Of a DNA stretch of 36,519 bases, positions 25,656 through 36,519 are shown piece by piece. The position numbers and the translations under genes are program-made. The number at the start of each line of letters is the position of its first letter. Positions within the stretch are counted from its first letter, which is position 1. Under the pieces are notes generated by a model. That model was given only the letters and a program-made list of their open reading frames with translations. It was not told where the DNA came from and made no database searches. Source of the stretch: Planctomycetaceae bacterium (lineage in GTDB: Bacteria; Planctomycetota; Phycisphaerae; Phycisphaerales; SM1A02); the NCBI GenBank assembly GCA_027483065.1, contig JAIXVI010000157.1:1-36519 (forward strand), in the 5' to 3' direction.

Positions 25656-26377
25656 GAACCTTCTCCACTCCACCGCCGCCGCTCGGCGCGCGCTTCGTCG
25701 TGAAGCCGCGCGACTGCATCACGCATCGCTGCGAGTGCCTGCGCGCCGTCGAGTTTGGCGAGTTCCTCGCCCGACATCGGTTCACCACACACACACACGA
25801 CTTTGCCGCGCAAACGCGGGAATCTCCGCCCTTTCGGCCACGCGTCGAACGTGCCGTCGAGCGCCATCGGCAGAATCGTGGGCTTCGCCTTTTTGACGAG
25901 CAGCAACACGCCGCGCTTGAAGTCGATCATCTCGCCATCGAGAGATCGCGTGCCTTCTGGATAGAGGATGACGACGCGGCCCGCTTCCAACTCTGCGAGT
26001 GCTGCCTTCATCGCTTCGAGATCGCCGCCTTCGCGTCGAATCGGTCGCGCGGAAACCGATCGAATGATCCAGCCGAGCGGTCCGACAAAGAGCGAGTCAC
26101 GCGCAAGCGCGGTGAACTGTCGATCCCACACCGTCACGCCGTTCACCATGGGATCGAGGAACGACTGGTGGTTCGAAATGACGAGAATGCCGCCCGTTTT
26201 GGGGACGCGTTCGCGATGCAATCGACGAAGCCCGTAACAGATCTTGAGCGCACTCCAGCAGAGAAACGCGCAGAAATCCCACCACGCGGCGCGCACGAAT
26301 GAACGCCCGGGCACGCGGCGCCGAAACGCCAACGGGTTCGGAATCGGACTCACGGAGCCGTCGCTCCATCGCCACAC
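25652..26377 (-). CDS. plsC: 1-acyl-sn-glycerol-3-phosphate acyltransferase
   Basis: 'GGILVISNHQSFLDPMVNGV' (NHxxxxD), 'VILYPEGTRSLDGEMIDFKRGVLLLVKKAKPTILPMALDGT'. Confidence 0.9.
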   Translation of the reverse strand: MWRWSDGSVSPIPNPLAFRRRVPGRSFVRAAWWDFCAFLCWSALKICYGLRRLHRERVPKTGGILVISNHQSFLDPMVNGVTVWDRQFTALARDSLFVGPLGWIIRSVSARPIRREGGDLEAMKAALAELEAGRVVILYPEGTRSLDGEMIDFKRGVLLLVKKAKPTILPMALDGTFDAWPKGRRFPRLRGKVVCVCGEPMSGEELAKLDGAQALAAMRDAVARLHDEARAERRRWSGEGS

Positions 26378-27126
26378 GCGCTGCCGCCAACATTGCCGCC
26401 ACTGCTCTGCGTGCGATGTGCGTTTCGAAGCGCGGCACCTGCACGCTCACGAACGATCGACTCGAGACGATCAATCACGTCGTCGATATCGATATCGCTC
26501 GTATCCACAACATCGGCACCGTGCGGACAAACCAGCGGCCCATCACGACGCGAAGAGTCGCTGCGATCACGTTCAAGAATCTGCGCGAGTACTTCGGCTT
26601 CGCACGTCACGATGCCCTTGGTGGCGAGCTGTTCGACGCGACGTCGCGCGCGGATTTCTGGCCGCGCGTCGAGATAGATCCGCACGTGCGCATCGGGGAA
26701 AACCACAGAACCCTGATCGCGGCCTTCCGTCACCAGTCGCGGATGCAAACTGGCGATTTCGCGCTGCGCTTCGACCATGGCAGCGCGCACGGTCGGATTC
26801 GATGCAACAGCGCTGACCGCGCGCGTGACTTCTTGCGTACGAATACGGTCGCCGACGGACTCGCCATCAACCAAGAGATCAGGCGGATCGCAACGCCAAT
26901 CAAAGCGGATCTCAAGATCACGGACGAGCGCCGCAACGCGTTCGCCGTCCGCCGGATCGATTCCGAGTTCGAGCGCGCGCAGGGCGGCCGCGCGATACAT
27001 CGCGCCCGTATCGAGGAACTCAAGTCCGAGTCGTCGCGCGAGGCGATGCGCCACCGTCGACTTGCCCGTCCCTGCGGGCCCGTCGATCGTGACGATGAAC
27101 TCAGCGATCGCAGCCACGACGCTCAC
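26350..27126 (-). CDS. cmk: Cytidylate kinase
   Basis: 'FIVTIDGPAGTGKSTVAHRLARRLGLEFLDTGAMYRAAALRAL', 'VTEGRDQGSVVFPDAHVRIYLDARPEIRARRRV', 'RDRSDSSRRDGPLVCPHGADVVDTSD'. Confidence 0.93.
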   Translation of the reverse strand: MSVVAAIAEFIVTIDGPAGTGKSTVAHRLARRLGLEFLDTGAMYRAAALRALELGIDPADGERVAALVRDLEIRFDWRCDPPDLLVDGESVGDRIRTQEVTRAVSAVASNPTVRAAMVEAQREIASLHPRLVTEGRDQGSVVFPDAHVRIYLDARPEIRARRRVEQLATKGIVTCEAEVLAQILERDRSDSSRRDGPLVCPHGADVVDTSDIDIDDVIDRLESIVRERAGAALRNAHRTQSSGGNVGGSACGDGATAP

Positions 27127-28221
27127 TCACTCCTCCTCTTCGACGAGTTCAACATCTTCGTCGAGTTCCGGTTCCATCGTTGCCGCTTCGAGGACGCGGC
27201 GCGCCATGTCGAGTTCCGCAACGATGTCGACAGAGGATTTCTTCGCGCTCTTCTTCACCTTCTTCGCGTCCGCATCGTCGCCCGTACCAACAAAGTCGAG
27301 CGCAAGCGTGTTGCCGTATCCAACGCTGCGAACACTTTCGACACAGACCTCAAGGCTGAAGCCGTCGTGGGTGCCGTCTTTCGCAAAACCACGCACGCTT
27401 GCGCAAATCGCCGGCGCGTAGGGAGCGAGTTTTCGCAAGGTTTTCTCGACATCGCCGGTTGCGTGCGCGTGCGCGAAGCTTGGGTAACTCCCGATGCGGA
27501 AGCCACCGATCTTCTTGATGAGATCGGTCAGGCGCGTCGGGTCGAACGTGAGCCCTTCATGCGGCGCGAGCAACAGATTGAGTTCGTATCGATCGATGTC
27601 TTTCAGAATAGTCTTGACGCCCAACACGGTCGCCTCGAAGGCCGCGTCGGTATCAACTGCGGCCGCACGGACAGCGATCGAAGGACAACCAAGCCGATTC
27701 GCTGCGAGCGCCAAACGCGAAATGCGATCGCGCGACTTCGCGAAGAGCGCCCCGCGATCGGTGAAGTCGATCGGAGGTTCTTCCGTCAGCAGAAGCACAG
27801 GGCAATGTGCCCGATCTGCCTCATCACGGAATCGATCGATCTCCGGGACGCCAAACCCAGAAAGCATCGATGCAGGAAGATTCAACCCGCGAAGTTGGAG
27901 GTCGGTGGCCACAAATTGTGGCACGGCGAAAACCGATGGGCAGCGCGGATCCTTCTCAGCGATGAGTGGAGCGACCGACCCGGCGGACAGAGTGAGCAAG
28001 ATCTCAGGTTGCACGACGAAATGGCTTCCAAGACCGAGCGCCTCTGTTGCACCTTCGACCACGAGAACCGTGATCTCAGCAACCACCACGCACACGACCC
28101 AAACGAAGCCAACCCTCCACGAAAGAACTCTCTGTGACACGCCACGCGAAGGAACCGCACCCCCGCACACGGCCGCCCCGCGACCGGAGCCTGAGTCTAC
28201 CACGAGCCGAGATTGCAGCAC
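27127..28221 (-). CDS. Sugar phosphate isomerase/epimerase-like TIM-barrel protein (start uncertain)
   Basis: 'LNLPASMLSGFGVPEIDRFRDEADRAHCPVLLL', 'RISRLALAANRLGCPSIAVRAA', 'ELNLLLAPHEGLTFDPTRLTDLIKKIGGFRIGSYPSFAHAHATGD' resemble AP-endonuclease-2-type TIM barrels. Acidic C-terminal tail. Confidence 0.6.
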   Translation of the reverse strand: MLQSRLVVDSGSGRGAAVCGGAVPSRGVSQRVLSWRVGFVWVVCVVVAEITVLVVEGATEALGLGSHFVVQPEILLTLSAGSVAPLIAEKDPRCPSVFAVPQFVATDLQLRGLNLPASMLSGFGVPEIDRFRDEADRAHCPVLLLTEEPPIDFTDRGALFAKSRDRISRLALAANRLGCPSIAVRAAAVDTDAAFEATVLGVKTILKDIDRYELNLLLAPHEGLTFDPTRLTDLIKKIGGFRIGSYPSFAHAHATGDVEKTLRKLAPYAPAICASVRGFAKDGTHDGFSLEVCVESVRSVGYGNTLALDFVGTGDDADAKKVKKSAKKSSVDIVAELDMARRVLEAATMEPELDEDVELVEEEE

Positions 28222-28466
28222 GATTGCTGCACGTCGCGTGAACCCTGTTGCGAGGAGATCAGCCGCAGACGCTTGGCAACTTGTGGGGCACCCCGCGTGG
28301 CATCCCTTAAGGCGCCCCGCAATTCATCCCGGTGAACCTCGCGAACTCCGTGGCACTCGCTTCGAGGCGGCGCTGCGAACGTACGCCCCAACGCCCATCG
28401 ACTCGAAAGCCCGGAGAAAAGAACGCGCCGGCGTGCACGAAGGCGTCGGCGCATTCCAGAGGGAGA

Positions 28467-28538
28467 AAGTCAAAAGGAGAACGTCGGGGGAAGAAAGTCA
28501 GGGGAAGAAAGTCAGGGGAAGAAAGTCGGGGAAGACAG
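28467..28538. repeat. 14-nt tandem repeat array (aagtcaggggaaga), about 5 copies
   Basis: aagtcaaaaggaga / acgtcgggggaaga / aagtcaggggaaga / aagtcaggggaaga / aagtcggggaaga, in the roughly 530-bp intergenic region before gcvH. Confidence 0.9.
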
Positions 28539-28753
28539 TCTGCAATGAGGCGGATCGGCGTTTGCCGTGAGGCTCGCAGCGGTGCCGCGCGGCGAACAAT
28601 AACTTCGAGTCTGATCCTCTGCAATCGCGTCCTAAACAATTTCTTCGCAATTCTCGCCCGGACTCTCCACGCTACCATCCGCCCCTCCTCGGGGAGCCGC
28701 ACGGCACCTCGTTTGAATCGTTCCAACTTCCAACGTCCCGCTCGAGATCCAGC

Positions 28754-29134
28754 ATGCCGACTCCCGCCGATTGCCGCGTTTCCGAAACCCACGAATGGTT
28801 CCGCATCGAAGGTTCGACCGTCACGGTCGGTATCACGCAGCACGCGGCGGACGCATTGAACGACGTGACCTACGTTGCCATGAAGGCGGTTGGCACCGCG
28901 GTCGGCGCCGGTGCGTCGGTGGGCGAAGTGGAGAGCGTCAAGACCGCGAGCGAGATCTACACCGCCGCGGCTGGCAAGATTGTTGCGGTCAACGATGCGG
29001 TGGCCAAGGACCCTTCGCTTGTCAACAGCGATCCGTACGGCAACGGTTGGTTGGTGAAGCTCGAGATCGCCGATCTCTCGGCAATCAACGCGCTTCCAAA
29101 CGGCCCTGCGTACGACGCGAAGCACGCGCACTGA
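28754..29134 (+). CDS. gcvH: Glycine cleavage system H protein
   Basis: 'ETHEWFRIEGSTVTVGITQHAADALNDVTYVAMKAVGTAVGAGASVGEVESVKTASEIYTAAAGKIVAVNDAV' with lipoyl motif ESVKTASE. Confidence 0.96.
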   Translation: MPTPADCRVSETHEWFRIEGSTVTVGITQHAADALNDVTYVAMKAVGTAVGAGASVGEVESVKTASEIYTAAAGKIVAVNDAVAKDPSLVNSDPYGNGWLVKLEIADLSAINALPNGPAYDAKHAH

Positions 29135-29150
29135 TCAGCGGCTCGCCGAC

Positions 29151-29240
29151 GAAGCCGGAATCTCGAAAGCCGGAACCACGAAAGCCGGAATCTAGAAAGC
29201 CGGAACCACGAAAGCCGGAACCACGAAAGCCGGATTATGG
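29151..29240. repeat. 15-nt tandem repeat array (aaagccggaaccacg / aaagccggaatctag), 6 copies
   Basis: Six units from 29151 to 29240. The last degenerate unit (aaagccggattatgg) contains the ATG start of the downstream ABC ATPase. Confidence 0.95.
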
Positions 29241-30007
29241 AAGCCGCACCGCCGAGCATTTCCTGTCGCGGTGTCACCAAGACCTACGACCTCGCCAAGC
29301 GCCGGGTCGAGGCGCTTCGTGGTGTCGATCTCGACATCGCGGGTGCGGGTTTTTTTGCAGTCATGGGCGCCTCGGGCAGCGGCAAGAGCACGTTGATGCA
29401 TCTCGTCGCAGGGCTCGATCGTCCGACATCCGGTGAGATCAGCGTGGCGGGCGCACGCGTCGATCGTTTGAGCGAAGCGGAACTCACCCGCTATCGCCGC
29501 AAAACGATCGGGGTTGTGTTCCAACACTTCAACCTGCTGCCGTCGATGTCCGCGCTTGACAACGTGATGTTGCCAGCACTTCTTGATGGCGTCACACGAC
29601 GAGATGCAGAACCGCGCGCGCGGGCGCTTCTCGAAGAACTTGGTGTCGGCGCACGCGGATCACACCGACCTGACGCACTCTCGGGCGGCGAACAACAGCG
29701 CGTTGCGATCGCGCGCGCTCTCTACTTCGCGCCGTCGGTGATTCTTGCGGATGAACCCACGGGGAATCTTGACAGCGCTGCCGCCGCTCGACTCTTTGAG
29801 TTGCTCTCGCGGCTTGCACGCGAGCGGAACACGCTGCTTCTCATGGTGACGCACGAACCTGAAGCTGCTGCGAATTGCGAACGTGTCATCGTTCTTCGCG
29901 ACGGCCGCGTCGCAGGAAGTTTCGACACGTCGGACAGCGCAGGAAGGAGGCTCGATGCGGGCGCTCTGGCCATTCGCACGCAGGAGCTTGCTCGGTCGGC
30001 GGGGTAG
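29237..30007 (+). CDS. ABC transporter ATP-binding protein (LolD/MacB type)
   Basis: 'GASGSGKSTLMHLVAGLDRPTSGEISVAG', 'TIGVVFQHFNLLPSMSALDNVMLPALL', 'LSGGEQQRVAIARALYFAPSVILADEPTGNLDSAAAARLFELL'. Confidence 0.95.
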   Translation: MEAAPPSISCRGVTKTYDLAKRRVEALRGVDLDIAGAGFFAVMGASGSGKSTLMHLVAGLDRPTSGEISVAGARVDRLSEAELTRYRRKTIGVVFQHFNLLPSMSALDNVMLPALLDGVTRRDAEPRARALLEELGVGARGSHRPDALSGGEQQRVAIARALYFAPSVILADEPTGNLDSAAAARLFELLSRLARERNTLLLMVTHEPEAAANCERVIVLRDGRVAGSFDTSDSAGRRLDAGALAIRTQELARSAG

Positions 30008-32555
30008 AACCGCGCTACTCATTGCGGCCGTTGCGCTCGCGACGAGCCTCGTTGTTGCCGTGACAAGCGGCATGCGCACCGCGCAAGCGAGTCTCGAAGC
30101 GTCGATCGCGCGCGCGATGGGCGAAACCGATGCGCGCGTCGTCCATCGATACGCGGAGCCGTTTGATGCCGCGCTCCTCGACGAAGTGCGTTCCTGGCCC
30201 GGCGTACAACGCGCGGCCGGAAGGCTTCTCGCGTCGATCACGCTTGAACATCCGCGTGACGACTCGGAACAGCGTACGAACGGCGCGACGGCGCGCGCCC
30301 CCCGTGCCACCGTGCAAGCGCGCGGGATCATGCCAAACGAAGACGCGTTCTTCCGCGAAGTCGAGATCGAAGAAGGTCGCCGCGTCGAGCGCGCGGGCGA
30401 AGTCGTGCTCGATCCGCAAACGGCGAAGTCACTCGACGCGAAGCCGGGGAATCGTCTGCGAATCGTTCGATTTGGAAAGCCGATCGAAGTTGAAGTTGTC
30501 GGGATTTACAAGCGCCCGATCCTTGGCGCGCTGCAGCGACCGCTCGTCGAAATCGATCTCGCGACACTCGCCGAAGCCTCAAAACGCAGCGGAAAACTCA
30601 CGGGCATTTCCATTGCGCTTGCGGACGAAACCGCGACCGAAGCGTGGTGCGAAGAGCGCGCGAAACTGCTGCGCGATCCGATGCTCGTCGAACCCGCAGA
30701 ACGCGTACGCACCGGACTCGACAAGCAAGTCGCCGCGAGCGAACTCTCGACACTCATCGCAACGATGATCGCGTTTCTTTCGTGTGCGGCGATCGTCGCG
30801 ACGGGAATGACGACAGCCGTACTCGAAGAGCTCCGCGAGATGGGCGTCGCGCGCGCGATCGGCGCTTCGCGCAGACAGCTTTTCGGCGCCCAAGTGTTGG
30901 TCGGCAGCGCGATCGGCATCACGGGCGGCGCGCTCGGTGTGCCACTCGGGCTTGGCCTCGTTGCCATCCTCGCGTGGATCTACCGCGATTTTCTCAGCGC
31001 AGGAGTCGCTTTCGATCCACGTGGTGCGCTGCTCGCACTCATTGGCGCACTGAGCGCTGGCCTTCTTGGCGCCATTTTCCCAGCGTTTCGCGCGGCGCGT
31101 ATCTCACCACTCGAAGCGCTTGCGATTCGCGCGCGTGAACCGAGCGCCCGTCCCATCGTGCTCGCGTCCATCGCGGCCGTTGGCGCGATTGGAATCTGGG
31201 CACTCGGGCTGTTACCGCCTTCGCGCGACACGCGCTTTTGGCTCTACATCTTCGGAGGGCTCCCGCTTCTCCACATCGCTTGGTTTCTCCTGTCGATCCC
31301 CGTCACGCTCGGCGTTTCCGCGCTTTTGAGCCCCGTACTCGAGCGCGTGTTTGTGCTCCCGCGCGGCCTCCTCGGCGGAAGCATCGCGCGTATGCCGTGG
31401 CGACTCGGCTGCACTGCTGGCGCACTGATGGTTGCGGTCTCGATTCTCGTTTCGACACGTTCGAACGGTGACGCGATCATTCGCGATCTGCGCGAACGCG
31501 TGCGATTCGCCGATGGATTTGTCTTCTGTACGTCCGGACTTTCCAAGGAAGAACAAGCGCGAGTCCGTGCATTGCCGAATGTGGCCGACGCGCTGCCGGT
31601 CGGCTATCTGCCACTGAAAATCGCGGGCGATCAGGTCTTCGGCGTCGAAGGGCTCGGGCCGACGAACGTTGTTTGTGTTGGATTTGAGCCGCGACCATTC
31701 CTCGAAATGAATCGCCTCGATTGGCTCGAGGGCTCGCCGGAAACTGCGATTCCGCGCCTCGAGAGTGGCGACGCGATTCTCGTCGCTCCAGAGTTTCTCA
31801 TTGCACGCGGACTCGGTGTCGGTTCGAAACTGCGCTTGGGTTCGGGCGCAAATGAAGCAGAGTTTGAAATCGTCGGTGTTGTCACCGCCGCCGGACTCGA
31901 CATCGCCACGCAAACCTTCGGCATGCGCCAGATCTACATGGAGCAGGCCGTCAGTTGTGTCTTCATGGATTTTGCCGCGGTCGAGCGGCATTTCGACACG
32001 CGCGATGCCTACATCATGCAATTGCGCCTCGCACCCGGTCTCGATGATGCGCAGGAAAAAGTGCTGTCCGACGCGGTGAGTGACGCCGTGCCAGGCGCGG
32101 TCTTCTCGAGTGGCCGCGCGATTCGTGGCTTTGTCGAAGAGATTGGCGGCCCCGTGCTCGCCGTCACCTCAGCGGTCGCGCTCGCGGCACTGGCACTGGC
32201 CGCGATCGGCGTTGGAAGCGTGGTTGCTGCGGGAATTTCGGCGCGGACGCGCGAGTTCGGCATCTTGCGTGCCGTCGGCGGATCGACGCGCGTCCTCGTT
32301 GGATTGGTGCTTGGCGAAACGCTCGTCATGTCGGTCGCGGCGCTGCTTTCGGGTACCGCGCTCGGACTGACGCTTGCTTGGATGGGTGTCGCGCTCTACC
32401 GCGATTTTGCAGGACTTCGCCTCGCGTGGATCATCCCGTGGATGCCACTTCTGGTCGGAGGCGGCATTGTGGTTGTGGTCGCGCTCCTCGCCGCCGCTCC
32501 CGCGATCGTTCGGCTGGCACGAAAGCCAACACGCGAACTCGTCGCCGGCGCGTGA
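29955..32555 (+). CDS. FtsX-like ABC permease (LolC/MacB-like, two FtsX domains)
   Basis: ORF 29883..32555; likely start [40 protein letters not shown] at 29955. '[41 protein letters not shown]' and '[39 protein letters not shown]'. Confidence 0.9.
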   Translation: MRALWPFARRSLLGRRGRTALLIAAVALATSLVVAVTSGMRTAQASLEASIARAMGETDARVVHRYAEPFDAALLDEVRSWPGVQRAAGRLLASITLEHPRDDSEQRTNGATARAPRATVQARGIMPNEDAFFREVEIEEGRRVERAGEVVLDPQTAKSLDAKPGNRLRIVRFGKPIEVEVVGIYKRPILGALQRPLVEIDLATLAEASKRSGKLTGISIALADETATEAWCEERAKLLRDPMLVEPAERVRTGLDKQVAASELSTLIATMIAFLSCAAIVATGMTTAVLEELREMGVARAIGASRRQLFGAQVLVGSAIGITGGALGVPLGLGLVAILAWIYRDFLSAGVAFDPRGALLALIGALSAGLLGAIFPAFRAARISPLEALAIRAREPSARPIVLASIAAVGAIGIWALGLLPPSRDTRFWLYIFGGLPLLHIAWFLLSIPVTLGVSALLSPVLERVFVLPRGLLGGSIARMPWRLGCTAGALMVAVSILVSTRSNGDAIIRDLRERVRFADGFVFCTSGLSKEEQARVRALPNVADALPVGYLPLKIAGDQVFGVEGLGPTNVVCVGFEPRPFLEMNRLDWLEGSPETAIPRLESGDAILVAPEFLIARGLGVGSKLRLGSGANEAEFEIVGVVTAAGLDIATQTFGMRQIYMEQAVSCVFMDFAAVERHFDTRDAYIMQLRLAPGLDDAQEKVLSDAVSDAVPGAVFSSGRAIRGFVEEIGGPVLAVTSAVALAALALAAIGVGSVVAAGISARTREFGILRAVGGSTRVLVGLVLGETLVMSVAALLSGTALGLTLAWMGVALYRDFAGLRLAWIIPWMPLLVGGGIVVVVALLAAAPAIVRLARKPTRELVAGA

Positions 32556-32578
32556 AAGCGCGTAACCTCCCTACTTCT

Positions 32579-34735
<2,157 letters not shown>

Positions 34736-34756
34736 AAAACTCCTCGGCGGAGAACC

Positions 34757-35080
34757 TCACGCGCCGATCTGGCCGTGCGGTCCGCGCAGGCGCAACGAAA
34801 AGGCGCGCCCTTGCAGAGCGCGCCAGTCGTCAGATCCCGGGTTCGGCTTGTCGGCCTTGAGATTCGGCCAATGCGACGTCGCAAAGCTTGCGCAGGCGAC
34901 TTCCGTCGTACCAGCCGGCACCTGCATCGCAAGCGACTGGCCTGCGTCGGTCGGCTTTGATCCCGCGGCGGCGACCGCAGAGACCATCATCGTCACTGGT
35001 TGCGTCGGAACCACGGCGTCGGCTCGACCATCAGCGGTCGAACGAGTCGGGTTGGAGACTGGCGCGGTAGCGGGCGTCAC
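34757..35080 (-). CDS. Hypothetical protein (weak)
   Basis: 107 aa ORF starting GTG; plausible composition ('MQVPAGTTEVACASFATSHWPNLKADKPNPGSDDWRALQGRAFSL') and occupies the uvrB-uvrA gap. A terminator-like hairpin lies inside it. Confidence 0.35.
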   Translation of the reverse strand: MTPATAPVSNPTRSTADGRADAVVPTQPVTMMVSAVAAAGSKPTDAGQSLAMQVPAGTTEVACASFATSHWPNLKADKPNPGSDDWRALQGRAFSLRLRGPHGQIGA

Positions 35081-35299
35081 AAGAATGTGAAACAGGGGTA
35101 CGAAACAGGAGTTCGAATCGAACGAGAAACAAATCTCTGCTGAACTCTTCGGCTCAAGTGACGAAGACGTCGCAAAAAGCGTGACGATTCCTCAGATTCG
35201 CATCTTCGCACCCGCGAAAGAACCGTCGCAACCGCGAATTCGCACCTCAAACGCCACTTCACCGCCGTCTGACCCCCTCAGCCCTATCATCGCCGCCCT

Positions 35300-36519
35300 A
35301 TGGCAACGCCCGAGAAGTTCATCCGCGTTCGCGGCGCACGCGAGCACAACCTCAAAGACCTCTCGGTTGAGATCCCGCGCGACAAACTGGTGGTCATCAC
35401 CGGCGTCTCGGGTTCGGGCAAGAGCTCCCTCGCGTTCGACACGATCTTCGCGGAAGGCCAGCGCAAGTACATGGAGTCGCTCTCAGCGTATGCGCGGCAG
35501 TTCCTTGACCAGATGCAGAAGCCGAACGTCGAGGCGATTGAGGGCCTGCCCCCCACCATCGCGATCGAGCAACGCTCCGGCGGCCACAGCCCGCGATCGA
35601 TCGTCGCCACGACCACGGAGATCTGGGATTACCTGCGCTTGCTCTTCGCGCGCTGCGGCACGCCGACCTGCTGGCATGTCGAAGAGCGCGGCAAAGGCAA
35701 GGCGAAAACCGCACATGTGTGTGGGAAAGAGATTCGTGCAACGAGCGCAAGCCAAATCGTCGACGCGCTGTTGGCACAGTTCATGAACAAGCGTGCGATG
35801 CTCTGCGCACCAGTCGTGCGCGCAAAGAAGGGCTTCCACCGCGAAGTGCTCGAAGGCCTTCAAAAGCAAGGTCTCGTGCGCGCGCGCGCGAACGGCAAGA
35901 TCGTGGACTTGCGCGAGGTTCTCAAAGATGGCGGCGAAAATCCGCTGGGGTTCGGCCGCTATGAGATGAACGACATTGATGCGGTCGTCGACCGTATCGG
36001 GCTTGATGAGGGCTCTCGACAGCGACTCGCCGAGAGCGTTGAAACAGCGCTGAAACTCGCGGATGGATCACTCACGGTGTTGATCGAAGACGCCGCCGCG
36101 AAAGATGGTTGGTCAGAGCATCGCTTCAGCGAGAAGTTCTCTTGCCCCGATCACCCACAATGCTCGCTCGAAGAACTTGAGCCGCGTCTTTTCAGCTTCA
36201 ATTCGCCGCAAGGTGCGTGCCCTTCCTGCGCGGGCCTCGGAACGGTGAACGAGTTCGATGAAGAACTCTGCGTTCCCGATATGTCGAAATCGCTGCGCGA
36301 AGCGATTCTTCCGTGGAGGAAGAACGGTCGGCGCATGAACATCTACTACGCGCGTGCGCTGCGAAGTTTCGGGGTCCACGCGAAAGTCGACATCGACACG
36401 CCGTACGAGAAGTTGCCAGCGAAGATTCGCCAAGCGCTGATGTGGGGAAGCGACGCGCCGGGTGTTTCGCTCGACTTCGAATGGGAAGGCGTTCTGCCGC
36501 ACTTGAAGCGTCGTTCGAC
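35300..36519 (+). CDS. uvrA: Excinuclease ABC subunit A (5' part, truncated by window end)
   Basis: '[93 protein letters not shown]' is unmistakable UvrA. Not in the ORF list because it runs off the end. Confidence 0.98.
   Translation, partial: MATPEKFIRVRGAREHNLKDLSVEIPRDKLVVITGVSGSGKSSLAFDTIFAEGQRKYMESLSAYARQFLDQMQKPNVEAIEGLPPTIAIEQRSGGHSPRSIVATTTEIWDYLRLLFARCGTPTCWHVEERGKGKAKTAHVCGKEIRATSASQIVDALLAQFMNKRAMLCAPVVRAKKGFHREVLEGLQKQGLVRARANGKIVDLREVLKDGGENPLGFGRYEMNDIDAVVDRIGLDEGSRQRLAESVETALKLADGSLTVLIEDAAAKDGWSEHRFSEKFSCPDHPQCSLEELEPRLFSFNSPQGACPSCAGLGTVNEFDEELCVPDMSKSLREAILPWRKNGRRMNIYYARALRSFGVHAKVDIDTPYEKLPAKIRQALMWGSDAPGVSLDFEWEGVLPHLKRRS

Noticed and set aside
26299-28137. 612-aa plus-strand ORF
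   Set aside because: Antisense to cmk, plsC and the TIM-barrel gene, which have clear motifs; low-complexity Arg-rich product.
28540-28753. Glycine riboswitch upstream of gcvH
   Set aside because: No recognisable conserved aptamer core by eye; only generic GC hairpins.
3971-29240. CRISPR arrays
   Set aside because: The repeats are contiguous 9-15 nt tandem units without spacers, and no cas genes are present.

Overview
The window is a high-GC bacterial chromosome segment. I read it as Planctomycetota, Phycisphaerae-like, from the dockerin-type 'DLDGDG..SAADLSLVL..WG' tails, the CC-rich secreted modules and the gene style; this lineage call is inference. Recognisable core genes: tRNA-Ser(CGA), rpoZ, a stand-alone CoaC-type flavoprotein, a ClC antiporter with CBS domains, rnpA, yidD, a FAH-family hydrolase, cca/poly(A) polymerase, plsC, cmk, gcvH, a LolD/FtsX-like ABC transporter, uvrB and the 5' part of uvrA. 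The accessory regions hold: (i) two adjacent secreted proteins with dockerin-like tails; (ii) a locus of about 12 kb (8.8-20.5 kb) with three tandem SPFH (HflK/HflC-like) proteins, an ABC ATPase, two homologous ABC-2 permeases and a large membrane-anchored protein; (iii) a tandem pair of homologous exported ClpP/SppA-fold proteins, one of which seems to have lost its catalytic residues. A recurring non-coding signal is also present: short tandem-repeat arrays with unrelated 9-15 nt units, placed at gene boundaries (3971, 7965, 14140, 16732, 28467, 29151). Several touch or nearly touch a start or stop codon. All calls come from reading the sequence and the supplied ORF translations; no database searches were run.
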